Source: Saussurea involucrata (taxonomy: Eukaryota > Streptophyta > Magnoliopsida > Asterales > Asteraceae). From it: a stretch of 64,000 bases of DNA. The notes under the pieces are model-generated. The model saw only the letters and a program-made list of their open reading frames with translations. It did not search any database and was not told where the DNA came from. The translations under genes and the position numbers were made by a program. The stretch is taken from contig CM066320.1 of assembly GCA_033807775.1 (NCBI GenBank), positions 184,127,784 through 184,191,783 on the forward strand, read 5' to 3'. Numbering within the stretch: position 1 is the stretch's first letter; each line of letters begins with the position of its first letter. Positions 11,197 to 21,015 of the stretch are shown piece after piece.

Positions 11197-11617
11197 TTAA
11201 AGTGTTTATCAAATATAACAAAATTGAGTTTATAGGATGCTTAAAATGTTTAAGCGCCCTAATAACATACTTTACAAGACTTAAGTTTATAGTACCAAGC
11301 TATATTAAATGTGTCCTAAAAACTTGTTAAAACATTCAAAAATATTGTATAAATCTATTATAACACTTTTAGATATGACATTTTTTTATTTGATCTTATA
11401 AAGTATTTGTAAAAAACGTTGGAAGGTCAATCCTTAACATTCATTCTCTTCATTTGTACCATTTCCTTCCAATTTCGATTTTGTGGGTCATATATATTTA
11501 TTCATTTGTCCATGCATCAATAACCACATCTTAATTTCACCTCACACACAAATGGGACCCACAAATGTACAAGGTCTTTTTGTCATCAACATGTAAAACT
11601 AGCCTAAAACAAAATTA
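11197..11617. other. intergenic, nothing recognised
   Basis: AT-rich spacer between two Harbinger-type elements with no coding or RNA gene visible. Confidence 0.55.
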
Positions 11618-12565
11618 AGGGGCGTTTGGTTCGCAGAATGTTTTTGGATGAAATGAAATCTGTCAAAGGAATTTGACTTTGAAGGAATTGGAATGGAATG
11701 TTGTCAGGTTTGACCAGCTGTTTGGTTGACAAAATTGAAATGGAATCTGTTAAAGGAATTGGAATCTGTCTGTTTGGTTCACATAATGTAGCTTTGGAAT
11801 TGGAATGAAATTTTGGTAAATGACTAAAATACCCTTTTGATAATTTTAATTGTTTAGCCAAATCAGCATTATTATTAAAAAAACATTAATAAAACCCATA
11901 AACAAAGACTTATCGCCTTCATTCCTCTTCCCTCTAGGTTTCTAACCCAAACTCATCGTTCCTCCAGTACCGCTGCAACCCTAGCGCGATCGGTTCTAAC
12001 CCGAAAACTCATCGTTTCTAACCCAAACAGACGTGATCGGTCGGCAGCGCCTTCTCCAACGGCGTTCTCTCCGGTGGCGCTCTCTCTGGCAGCGCCCTTC
12101 TCTCTCCTTCGTCGCAACACAGACGTTATAAGGTGTTTTTTACTGCTGTGTATATATATATATATTGTTTGTACATATATACTGCTGTGTTTTTTCACTG
12201 CTGTGTGTATATATATATACATATACTGTTGTATCTTTTACTTATATATTGCTGTTTTTTTACATATTGTTGTTTGTTTTTATGTTTTTGGTTTGGGTTC
12301 GTCGACTGCAATGGCGATGAAGCAGTTGTGATAAAACTAGGGCAAGGGTAATTTTGGCATTATGGAAATATTGAATTCCATTCCTTTAAAATCCCTGGTT
12401 TGAGTGATGGAATCTTATATGGCTCATTTATGGAATTCAATGGAATTGTAGTGATTCCATTTGCACAAAAGATTGAACCAAACACTGGAATGGAATCTGG
12501 TCAATGGAATGTCACATTCCAATTCCACCAGATTCCATCACTTTCCAGTGAACCAAACGCCACCT
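11618..12565. mobile_element. PIF/Harbinger-type element with GC-rich filler
   Basis: Termini AGGGGCGTTTGGTTC and GAACCAAACGCCACCT, with the same GGAATTGGAATGGAAT subterminal words as 10610-11196. The flanking trinucleotides are TTA and TGA, so one base has changed or the boundary is off. The middle (about 11900-12330) is unlike the ends: it contains a GC-rich segment (GGTGGCGCTCTCTCTGGCAG) followed by TA-rich repeats, and may be captured host 5' UTR sequence. No convincing protein. Confidence 0.7.
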
Positions 12566-12575
12566 TGATACCATC

Positions 12576-12792
12576 TGTAACATCCCAGGCCAATCGTACC
12601 AGATATTGTCCGCTTTGTCCACACACCTGGACTCACGGTTTTAAAACGCGTCTGATAGGGGAGGTATCAAGTTTCTATTATAAGGCAACCTTTGTTCCCC
12701 TCCCCAACCAATGTGGGATCTTACAATCCACCCCCTTGGGAGCCCAACGTCCTCGCTGGCACACCAGTTCGGTTCCCAGCTCTGATACCATT
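12576..12792 (-). mobile_element. TRIM-type LTR with PPT, short internal region and PBS
   Basis: On the minus strand a 150-bp LTR (12576-12725) starts TGTAAGATCCCACATTGG and ends GGGATGTTACA. It holds the blocks CAGACGCGTTTTAAAACCG and GGACAATATCTGG that I recognise from a repeat widespread in angiosperms. Its upstream polypurine tract AAGGGGGTGGAT is at 12726-12737, and a TGGTATCAGAGC primer site at 12779-12790. Only about 40 bases separate PPT from PBS, so this is a terminal-repeat retrotransposon in miniature. The partner LTR is not the same sequence (next feature). Confidence 0.65.
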
Positions 12793-13045
12793 TGTAACAG
12801 CCCAAAAATACAACATGACATAAATAACATTAAATAATAACATTTACAAAATCGGGTCCCAAAATTCTCTTTACATCAGTCTCAAACTAAGGTTGGCGGA
12901 AACAACCTATACACAACTGAGAATATTCTAGCTTCTATGGGTGGCACTTGCACTGTCTCTAGCTGCATCTGTACTCTATCTTGCTCTTGTTCACTTACTT
13001 AAGCCTCTTACTACTTGCTTACCTGAATAAGGGTTGTTTCATTTT
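12793..13045 (-). mobile_element. truncated LTR related to the 42018-58739 element
   Basis: Starts TGTAACAGCCC right after the primer site and matches the first about 250 bases of the LTRs at 42018 and 57104, including GGTTGGCGGAAACAACCTAT and ACACAACTGAGAAT and the CTAGCTGCATCTGTACTC block. It stops in a (GAAAAT)n run. This is a fragment of a minus-strand LTR, 5' truncated in element terms. Confidence 0.75.
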
Positions 13046-13429
13046 AAAGATTGAAAATGAAAATGAAAATGAAAATGGAAACACATGAGGATGAAAATAG
13101 GGATGAACATTGTATTGATGTTTCATGCTGTTTGGTTAAATCAATATAATTAATAAAAAAATGTTTCATATAATATCTTTAATACAAATACGTGACGTCC
13201 AACATAAAAATAAAAAACATTTTTCATTGAACATCGATAAATGAAGGGACACATGAGAAAAGATGACTGAACGGGAATAAAAGTTTCACCCCCCATTTGG
13301 TCAGGAATAGAAATTAATGGGTTTAGAATAATGAGTTCATTATATTATATCAAACCAAACAACAATTTTCATATCCCTTACCCCTTAATACCCCCAATCA
13401 AACACCCTCTAAGTCAAAATGATATGTAT
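13046..13429. other. low-complexity and MITE-like spacer
   Basis: Begins with (GAAAAT)n, then AT-rich DNA. 13290-13410 has ends of the CACCCCCCATTTGG / CAAACACCCTC type that could be an eroded MITE. No coding is seen. Confidence 0.4.
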
Positions 13430-13437
13430 GGTCCAAC

Positions 13438-14555
13438 TAAGGGTGTTCGCGGTCCGGTTTGGGCGGTTTAACCCCTCAAACCACAAACCAAACCACTAGT
13501 GACGGTTTGGTAAAATTTCAAACTGAGCGGTTTGACATCAAGTGCCAAAACCGGTCAAACCGGACCGCGGTTTAGGCAGTTTGGTCCGACCGGTTTAGGC
13601 GGTTTAGACCTTTTATGGGCTTTAAACACAGATTATAATAACAGATAAACACAGATGCAAATTATAAATACAATGCAAAACCACAAGAACAAAATATAAA
13701 ATCACATAATTACTTATCTTTGACAATGCAAAATAAAATTATATTATAAAATTAGATTATAAAAACAATGCAAAACCTAGGTGGCTAGGTACTATCACTT
13801 TCTGTTTAGTTTTGACACCAAATGGAAGTCGAAAAAATATAATAACAAAATATAAAATCAAGTTATCTTTGACAATTGACATCAAGTTGACAAAGAGTTT
13901 TTTATTTATTTTATCTTTGACAGCAAATGGATGTCGACAACAAATGCAATACGTGAAATAGAAAATAATAATCAAAATAATAATCAAAATACGTGAGTAC
14001 GTGACATCAAATGGAAGATGTGAAGGAGTCTGGACTTACCAGAAGAAGTCGATACGAGCCTGAAGCCATGAACATCGTGAAGCAGCAGTCGCCAGTCGGT
14101 ATTCGCCTCGCTATTCGGAACGTCGTGAAGCAGCAGCAGTCGAATCGAACTATCAAAGAGGCGAAGAGCATATATTCGATAAGGGCATAAGGCGATAATC
14201 AGTGAAAATGAAACAGAGATGTCGGCCGATTTCAATGTTCAGAGTCCAGATACATGATTTAGGGATTTCCACGTGAGAATAGATGTTAAATGTGAGCTTG
14301 GGCCTACATATTAACAATTGGGCTAAGAGTTACATATATATATATATAAAAAAAATATATATATATATAGTTGGCGGTCGGTTTGGTCCAAACCGCCCAA
14401 AAAAAACTTCAAACCGCAGACCGGACCGGACAGCCTGGTTTGGCGAAATTTCAAACCAGACCGGACCGCTAGACCGCTCAAACCGCCAAAAACGGTCCGA
14501 TTTGACTTGGTTCGACCGGTTTGAGCGGTCCAACGGCTTTTTTTGAACACCCCTA
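13438..14555. mobile_element. non-autonomous hAT element
   Basis: TIRs TAAGGGTGTTC and GAACACCCCTA, with a perfect 8-bp target duplication GGTCCAAC at 13430-13437 and 14556-14563, which defines hAT. Both ends are rich in GGTTT/AAACC words (CAAACCGG, GGACCG) that make long subterminal inverted repeats. The interior has no transposase; apparent ORFs here are repeat translations. A (TA)n stretch at 14336-14368 is part of the right half. Confidence 0.85.
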
Positions 14556-14563
14556 GGTCCAAC

Positions 14564-14889
14564 ACCGCTAAAAAGACTTTTTTTTTTGACAGATTTTCTG
14601 GTGAATTTCAGATAATGAATTATGTCAACAATTTGTAGGAAAGTTTTAAGAATTTCCAACAGATTTTTAAAGTTGTTTTCAAAACTATTTTTTAAGAAAT
14701 TAATTAAAAAATTGTTTTTTAGAATAAAATACTGATTTCCATCTAAACTCCCCATAAACGTGTAGTTGATTTCCGACGGATTTTCAACATTAATTTTTGT
14801 AGGTGAAAATCCAGTTTCGAGTAGTGAGATAAACATGCAATTTTAAAGAATGATGAAATTTATTCGGATTAATAAATCAAGACATGTAG

Positions 14890-14891
<2 letters not shown>
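14564..14891. other. right arm of candidate CACTA element and flank
   Basis: Up to 14826 this is CACTA terminal sequence (ACGGATTTTCAACATTAATT near the end, then the CACTA terminus). The remainder is unassigned AT-rich DNA. Confidence 0.45.

Positions 14892-14927
<36 letters not shown>
14892..14927. repeat. (TA)n microsatellite
   Basis: Eighteen or so TA units. 14928-15555 next to it is AT-rich and holds nothing that I recognise. Confidence 0.9.
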
Positions 14928-14931
<4 letters not shown>

Positions 14932-15555
14932 AACTTTTGTTTTGGAAAAAAGAAAATGAAGAAAAATAATAATTTGACAATTAAAGCCTTTTGTTATTGT
15001 GAATTTTCAAAAATATTTAATTAATTAAAACGAAATAGAGATTCATTATCTCTTTATTTAAAGTGTAACTAGTCTTGCATCATTGTTAAGAAGAACTGAA
15101 GAATATAATCATGTGATGTGAGTATATATAATATCTCCTTTGAAAATATCATGTTTGTGTTTAAAATTACAAACTGCTTAAAAGATGTTGAGCATTTATT
15201 CTTTTAAACCGTAAACCATACCGTATATATTTCAAGTCGTAGAAAATTGTACTGTAAAATGTAGTGAGACATAGTTTATACAGTTTGTGCCTAACATATT
15301 TCGGTCAATAATTATAAATCGTAACCTTAACTAAAGTTCGTAAGACATATATAAGTTAAAATACATATATAAGTTAAAATAGTTTTAACACAAATTAAAT
15401 AGTTTCATAATTAATCCAAATACATTCGAAAGTTAATCTCAAAATGAATTCGACTATATATATAATGTGTGACGTGTCTATCATAGTGACTTTTATCTTG
15501 AGTTCTGAAACATGACAATTTGTTCAAGATGTACCACTTTCACCGCAAAACTGAC

Positions 15556-15943
15556 CACTATGAAAAATCCGTCGCTAAAGCTTGAACCCCTCATTGATCC
15601 GTCGTTGATTGTCGGTGGATCAAACATGCATGGGTGATGCTATCAACGACGGATTAGGGAGGGGTTAATAGCAGTGACGGATTAGCGGCAACTAGTATTA
15701 ACAAAAAATTAGCGAGGGCTATTATTAGCGACAAATTTCGACATATGGTTTGTGGTCGATCCCTCACTAATTAGCGATGGATGGACCACAAACCCCATTC
15801 CTCATTAATCCCTCGCTAATTAGTGGGGGAATTGACTACAAACCCCGTCCCTCACTATTTAGTGAGGGATGGAGTTTGTTGTTAATCTCTCGCTAATTTG
15901 AGAGGGATGAAGGTCGTTGCTAACACCCATTTTTCTAGTAGTG
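15556..15943. mobile_element. candidate small CACTA-like element
   Basis: The right end reversed reads CACTACTAGAAAAATGGGTG, a clear CACTA terminus. The left end CACTATGAAAAATCC is a poorer match. Between them GCTAATTAGCGAGGGAT and ACTAATTAGTGAGGG words recur in both orientations with ACCACAAACC, as in CACTA subterminal arrays. No matching 3-bp target duplication is visible, so the left boundary is uncertain. Confidence 0.5.
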
Positions 15944-16443
15944 ATAATTTAATTCCAAGTCTTTTTTTTGAGTATATAATATTTATATACGACAAATGCA
16001 AAAAATAAACTCATACATGCTCCTCACATTTGGTGAGATATGAACCCCTGACCTCCTAGAAGGCCAAAGACTTAGACACCGTTAGGTCAAATAAGTAAAT
16101 CTTTGTAAATAGCTAGTAACTCCATCAAAGGAACAAATCACTTTGTGTGTGTGTATATGTGTGTGTGTATGTATTTAAAATAGTAGTAATAATAATAAAT
16201 GTGATGGGTGCGGTTTGATAATTCAAAACCGCAAACCGCATCCCAAAATGTGGTCTGATAAAAATTCAAATAGCAAACCTTGCAGATGCGTGTTGCGATG
16301 TTGACGGTTTAGATTAACACTCATATATTCTATATTTATAAAACAAAATAAAAAATAAACTTGTAAACTACATTAAGCTTATAATCGTTAATAGCCAAAT
16401 CGACGACTTTATGATGATCCCTCTGTGTCCTTGTGAATACAAA
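15944..16443. other. AT-rich spacer
   Basis: A stretch near 16030-16080 reads GAACCCCTGACCTCCTAGAAG and resembles the B-box side of a decayed SINE, but no A box is visible. Contains a short (GT)n at 16145. Otherwise nothing recognised. Confidence 0.4.
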
Positions 16444-16445
16444 TT

Positions 16446-16681
16446 AGAGTAAATTACAATTTGGTCGACGTGGTTTAAATAAAAATGTATAACTTGTCCT
16501 TCTAAAGTAAAAAGGACTAAAATATCCCTAATTTAACGGAAAAAAAAATCAAGATAGCTAAATCGAAGGACGGTTTTCAAAGCAAAATGTAAACAGTAAA
16601 GATGATAATTGTAATTATTGATGTTTTGATACCACTTTCAGAGATTCGTGTAAACCACAGGTACCAAAATTGTAGTTTTTT
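16446..16681. mobile_element. candidate MITE, imperfect TIRs
   Basis: Left AAATTACAATTTGGTCGACG followed by TGGTTTA; right end reversed AAACTACAATTTTGGTACC then TGTGGTTTA. The arms pair over about 28 bases with mismatches. A similar left end occurs at 34190. No target duplication identified. Confidence 0.4.
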
Positions 16682-17230
16682 CTATATTAAAAGTCCTCCA
16701 TTAAGTTAGGGGCATTTTAGTTTTTTTTCCTCCTATTTTTGGTCTATTAAATATCTCTTTTGGTTTTTTTAATTTTTTTTTTGTATTTTAGTCTTTTTGA
16801 TTTTAATAAAGTTATATGTTCTTTTTGATAAAAATATAATACACAAAAATTATATTGTTTTGTTATTTCTGATGATAAGATAATTAAATATTTTTTATAC
16901 AATTCTTTTTTTCATATTTTTTGTTATTATATCTTAATATCTTATTAGTTAATATTTTAGTTCTTCTTTCTTTATTAGGGACCATAAGAAACTAAAAACT
17001 ATAATAACCAAAAAACAAAACTAATTGTATTAAAAATTTATTTATTTATTTATTTTATCATATAAACAATAATAAAATAATATAATTTTTATATGTATTA
17101 TTTTACATCAAAAAATATATAGTTTTATTAAATAAAAAAAACTAAAGTATCAATACATATTTAATTATAATGATTTGGAAGAAAATATAACAAAGAGAGT
17201 ATCATCTTTTCCTTTATCCTTAATTATTAA
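16682..17230. other. AT-rich intergenic, nothing recognised
   Basis: Very T- and A-rich sequence with no open frame, RNA gene or element boundary that I can see. Confidence 0.6.
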
Positions 17231-17239
17231 TAATTTATT

Positions 17240-17609
17240 GGGAAATTAATTAAAATACCCCAACATTGAAAGTGACTTACCAAAGTACCCCAAAATTTTT
17301 ACTTCTTACCGAAATGCCCTCTTTTTCCGCGATAGGATCCCGCGATAGCGGGCAGGGACTGAAAGTGTAAAATTTTGCAAGATTATTTACACTTTCAGTC
17401 CCCATAGCGGACCATCGCGGGCCGCGTTTGAGCCATCGCGGGGGCCAGGGACTGAAAGTGTAAATATTTCTTGCAAAAATTTTCACAATTGGTCCCTGCC
17501 CGCGATCGCGGGATCCTATCGCGGAAAAAGAGGGCATTTCGGTAAGATTTTTTTTTTTGGGTACTTTGGTAAGTCACTTTCAATGTTGGAGTATTTTAAT
17601 TAATTTCCC
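17240..17609. mobile_element. Mutator-family MITE, same TIR as the MULEs at 35.8 and 40.8 kb
   Basis: 370 bp, beginning GGGAAATTAATTAAAATACCC and ending in its complement, with a perfect 9-bp target duplication TAATTTATT at 17231-17239 and 17610-17618. The subterminal region has CCGCGATAGGATCCCGCGAT and GGGACTGAAAGTGTAAA words on both sides. It is a deletion-type or foldback derivative that the transposase encoded at 37542-40060 could mobilise (inference). Confidence 0.93.
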
Positions 17610-17618
17610 TAATTTATT

Positions 17619-18333
17619 TATATATTTAATTAAAAATAAAAAATGATCATTTATTTGATATGATTGATTAATCTTTTTTTAAGATATACATATATAAGTA
17701 AAGATAAAGAAAATATCAATGATGACTTTGAATGTTTCAATATTCTCTTGGTTGATACTTATCAAGGTTGGTTGAACCCCACCCATCCACATTTGACCAA
17801 CTACTTATAAGAACCTTTGCCACAACTCAACTTGGAGGTTGAGTGATCACCATCATTTATTCAACACAACTCAACCCCCCCCCACCCCCCCCCCCCACCC
17901 CCTACCTCTACCCCTACCCGATGCAGCCCTCTCGAACCCGCTCGCCAACTCAGCCGAACCCGATCCCGTATCCGAGGACGGTACGGGTGGTCTAATAGTC
18001 ATCTCAACAAGCTATATATCCATCATTTTCACTTCAATTCACAAAAAAATAAAGATAAAGTAAACCCCACAAAAACTAAAGACAAGAATTCAAGAAAATG
18101 GTAGACAACCAAAAGCTAAAGTAAATCCAACACAAGAATATTAAGAGACACCTCACCCCCTACCCCTTACTTTGCTTCCCTTCTCATCTAAGACCCCTCC
18201 CTCCCTCCCTTTACTCCTCTCCATCTTTAATTCCATAATTACCCTTTATTGAACTACATAGCCACTTGCAACTTCAATTCTTGCTAATTAAGTTGATTGA
18301 TCATTTTCATAGTTTCATAGAATCTTGGTGGTC
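17619..18333 (+). promoter_or_regulatory. upstream and 5' UTR region of the RING-H2 gene
   Basis: Noncoding, with a C-rich tract at 17875-17900, pyrimidine-rich patches (18170-18225) and a TATA-like CTTATAAGAA near 17804. Exact transcription start cannot be fixed. An open frame at 17839-18063 has no ATG start and is proline-rich by virtue of the C tract, so I do not call it a gene. Confidence 0.4.
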
Positions 18334-19374
18334 ATGGGTTCCATGGCCAACACCAATTGGCCACCATATAATGGCTATAGAGATTGTTCACAAGGTATTT
18401 GTAGCATGTACTGCCCACAATGGTGTTACATCATATTCCCACCACCGCCGCCGTTCAAGTCCCAAGATGATGACGGTTCCGGCATGAACTTCTCCCCTCT
18501 CATCATCGTCGTCATCGGAATTCTAGCAAGTGCTTTCCTTTTAATAAGTTACTACACCATAATCTCCAAGTATTGTAAACGGAGATCGGGAATAAACCAC
18601 TTGAATCAGTCTCAAGATTCCCAACACCGGAATCAGTCGTCAACCACCCACACTACAGGGTTTTCCGACGGATCAACTGGGCTAGACGAGTCTTTGATCA
18701 AATCCATCGCCGTTTGCCGGTACCGGAAAAACGACGGAGTGGTGGAAGGATCGGCGGATTGCGCGGTGTGTCTTTGCGAGTTTCAAGAAGGTGAGAGTTT
18801 AAGATTGTTGCCGAAATGTAATCATGCATTTCATCTTCCTTGCATTGATGCTTGGCTTAGGTCTCATTCCAATTGTCCGTTATGTCGATCTCATGTTATG
18901 CCCGGGATCCCAATTCCATTCCAACGTTCTTTGGAATCAGAGATTACGTCTTCTAATTTCCACGTGTCTTCCCTTGTGTTCCAAAGGAGGAATGATCTTG
19001 TTCTTGTTGTGGAAGAGACACCACGAGGTGATCATAGAGATGAAGCTGTTGTGGTCAATGTTGTTAGAAATGAGATTTTACCGAAATACCCTTTTCTTGA
19101 TCAACTAGAACTAGATGTTGATGGAATGAGGATTCCCACGAACATGGGAATTGGAGATGACCAAGAAATGGTTGGAAGATCAACTTCATTGGGGTCAATG
19201 TCTTGCCAAAATCCAAATCTTTTGATTTCTGATATACTAGGGATTAATGAAGAGGATTATGATGATCATGAACATGCTCAAGAACAAGGAGAAAATAGTA
19301 AATCAACAAAGAGATCTGTTTCCACAGGGAGATTCATGTTCACAAAAGGAAAGGATTCCGTTCTACCAAACTGA
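18334..19374 (+). CDS. ATL51-like: RING-H2 finger E3 ubiquitin ligase, ATL51/ATL52-like
   Basis: Intronless, 346 aa, starting MGSMANTNWPPYNGYRDCSQ. Residues 16-35 (YRDCSQGICSMYCPQWCYII) are a signature of the ATL51/52 branch as I know it from Arabidopsis. One membrane helix lies at about 55-77, the GLD motif at 116-118, then the RING-H2 domain at 143-184: C143, C146, C162, H164, H167, C170, C181, C184, spaced C-x2-C-x15-C-x1-H-x2-H-x2-C-x10-C-x2-C. Such proteins sit in membranes and hand ubiquitin from an E2 to substrates. The acidic, serine-rich tail is unrecognised. The ATG at 18334 is preferred over any upstream start because the family begins MGS. Nothing is broken. Confidence 0.96.
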   Translation: MGSMANTNWPPYNGYRDCSQGICSMYCPQWCYIIFPPPPPFKSQDDDGSGMNFSPLIIVVIGILASAFLLISYYTIISKYCKRRSGINHLNQSQDSQHRNQSSTTHTTGFSDGSTGLDESLIKSIAVCRYRKNDGVVEGSADCAVCLCEFQEGESLRLLPKCNHAFHLPCIDAWLRSHSNCPLCRSHVMPGIPIPFQRSLESEITSSNFHVSSLVFQRRNDLVLVVEETPRGDHRDEAVVVNVVRNEILPKYPFLDQLELDVDGMRIPTNMGIGDDQEMVGRSTSLGSMSCQNPNLLISDILGINEEDYDDHEHAQEQGENSKSTKRSVSTGRFMFTKGKDSVLPN

Positions 19375-20202
19375 GGACAAAAAGAGAATATGATTATTAT
19401 ATATGTAGATTTCCTTACATTTACATGTGGAAATGTTGCTTTAATTTAATCCATTGACAAAAGGAATGGTAAAATTTTCCCCATAAATTATAAATATTAT
19501 ATCTACAAAAGAATTATAACGACTTGTACTTTGGATTTGATCTCCTAAATTATGGAAAATAATTCATTTATAAACTTTTATTTATATTTCTTGAAATTTC
19601 ATACACCAAATTAAAATCTGCATGACTTGGTATGTTTTCATACACGAATAAATGAAATAGATTTCATGAAAAATATCATTATATTTTGCATTTTGGTTTG
19701 AAAGTTATCCGTATCAGTATCAGTATCAGTGTTAAAAATGCGCTAACTTCACATCCCATCCTCTCCTCTCCTCTCCTCCCCTCACCGACGTTACCTTGAA
19801 CCGGAAACACTATCACTACTGTCGACCATCATTAATACCATTTTTCAACGAAACATAAACAAATCCTAACTAACAACAAACTTCAAATCATTACATAGAA
19901 GATTAACACACACAAAAATGCAAACAAACTCATTTTTCAAAGTTAAAACACATATACCATAAATTTTCAGTGAAGCTCATATCTAGTTCATATCATCAAA
20001 TCATTGGATAGGAGAATACTTAAAAACCTTTCTAACGATCAAAAGAAATGTTTTGAATTGAGTCACCTAAAAGTTAGTAAAATTATATATACCTGAGTTG
20101 TAGTAGTACTAATATGTAATTACCACACGACATTACTTGTCTATGCATCTTCTTAGTAGACATCATTTGACAAAATTAAGCTACCGTATTTTTTAAGTAT
20201 AT
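19375..20202. other. 3' flank of the RING-H2 gene
   Basis: Contains the likely 3' UTR and AT-rich intergenic DNA with a (CTCTC)n patch at 19760. No second gene is seen. Confidence 0.5.
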
Positions 20203-20210
20203 GTTTGGAT

Positions 20211-20601
20211 CATTGGCGGATTCACTTTGTAGTTAGTGGTAGTGGGGGGATAGGACCCTACTAAAAAGAAAAAAAGAAATTTTTTAAGGGTAAAAACATA
20301 GGTTTTTTTAGTCTTTAGCTTTGTGTCCCCCGAGTAATTTTTCGTCCGGGACCCCATCAACCAAACAAATGTTCCGAAATCAACGAAAAACCAAAAATAA
20401 CTCTTAAAATTGACCAAAAACCCAAAAAAGACCCTCGAAATAGACAAAAAAAACCTTAAAAATCCTTTAAGGTCAACCAAAAAAACTTCAAAAAACACTC
20501 GAAACTTTGGATTTAGGCTAAAAATGAATCGGAGAACTTTACGGACATTTAAACTACCTTAAAGGTGACTTCACTAAGAAAAAATTCCGGATCCGCCACT
20601 G
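20211..20601. mobile_element. hAT-type MITE (CAGTGGCGGA ends)
   Basis: Left end CATTGGCGGATTCA, right end reversed CAGTGGCGGATCCGGAATT. Flanking octamers GTTTGGAT (20203-20210) and GTTGGGAT (20602-20609) agree at seven of eight positions, fitting hAT. The interior is AT-rich and its open frame on the minus strand is not a known protein. Confidence 0.7.
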
Positions 20602-20674
20602 GTTGGGATAGTCATAACCTAGCTTTTTGTGACTATTTTTAGTTATACCCTTAGTAATTATTATTAATTATTAA

Positions 20675-20871
20675 GCCTATGGCACGTAGTTCAGTTGGCA
20701 ATGGGGCGAGAAGACTTGCCCAATAACTAACAGGTCCTGGTTTCGAGCCCAGGCCCCCTCGTTAGCCACATCCGCTGAGTAAGGCTCAAAATGCCCCCTC
20801 ATACGGATGTCCGAGTAGGCAGGGTCAGATATGAGGCCGGTCAGTATTGCCAAGTATCAACTTTTTTGCCC
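20675..20871 (+). mobile_element. tRNA-derived SINE, family B
   Basis: GGCACGTAGTTCAGTTGGCAA matches a pol III A box and GGTTTCGAGCC a B box. The body (CGTTAGCCACATCCGCTGAGT) is shared with the minus-strand copy at 22912-23100. A TTATTAA motif occurs at both flanks as a possible target duplication. Confidence 0.75.
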
Positions 20872-21015
20872 AATTAGTTATTAATATACTAATATATAAT
20901 TACCAATTTACCATAACGTCCTAGCTTTTGATAATTAAAAAAGCCCAAACATTCAATTTTTTTTATCTATTGAATAGTGGGCCTTCCTAAACCCTTTTAT
21001 CCATACAAGTTCAAT

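Larger units (their letters stand above)
3178..14826. mobile_element. candidate CACTA (En/Spm-like) element, heavily nested
   Basis: The left end begins CACTACTAGAAATGGGATTT and the right end, reversed, begins CACTACTCGAAACTGGATTT; the first 25 bases match at 22 positions. Both ends carry further motifs of the TCCGACGGATTTTC type, also seen at 9864-10040 directly after the copia insertion, as expected for subterminal repeats. Subtracting insertions leaves roughly 3178-3316, 9864-10606, short spacers and 14564-14826. The flanking trinucleotides (ATT and AGA) do not match, so the pairing of ends is an inference. No transposase remains. Confidence 0.5.

Noticed and set aside
16020..16085. SINE B-box-like sequence
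   Set aside because: GAACCCCTGACCTCC is suggestive, but no A box, tail or target duplication could be found.
17839..18063. Proline-rich 74-aa frame ahead of the RING-H2 gene
   Set aside because: No ATG start, composition set by a C tract, and it lies in the promoter/5' UTR.
20690..20770. A functional tRNA gene
   Set aside because: A and B boxes are present but the cloverleaf cannot be completed and the body is shared with a second SINE copy.
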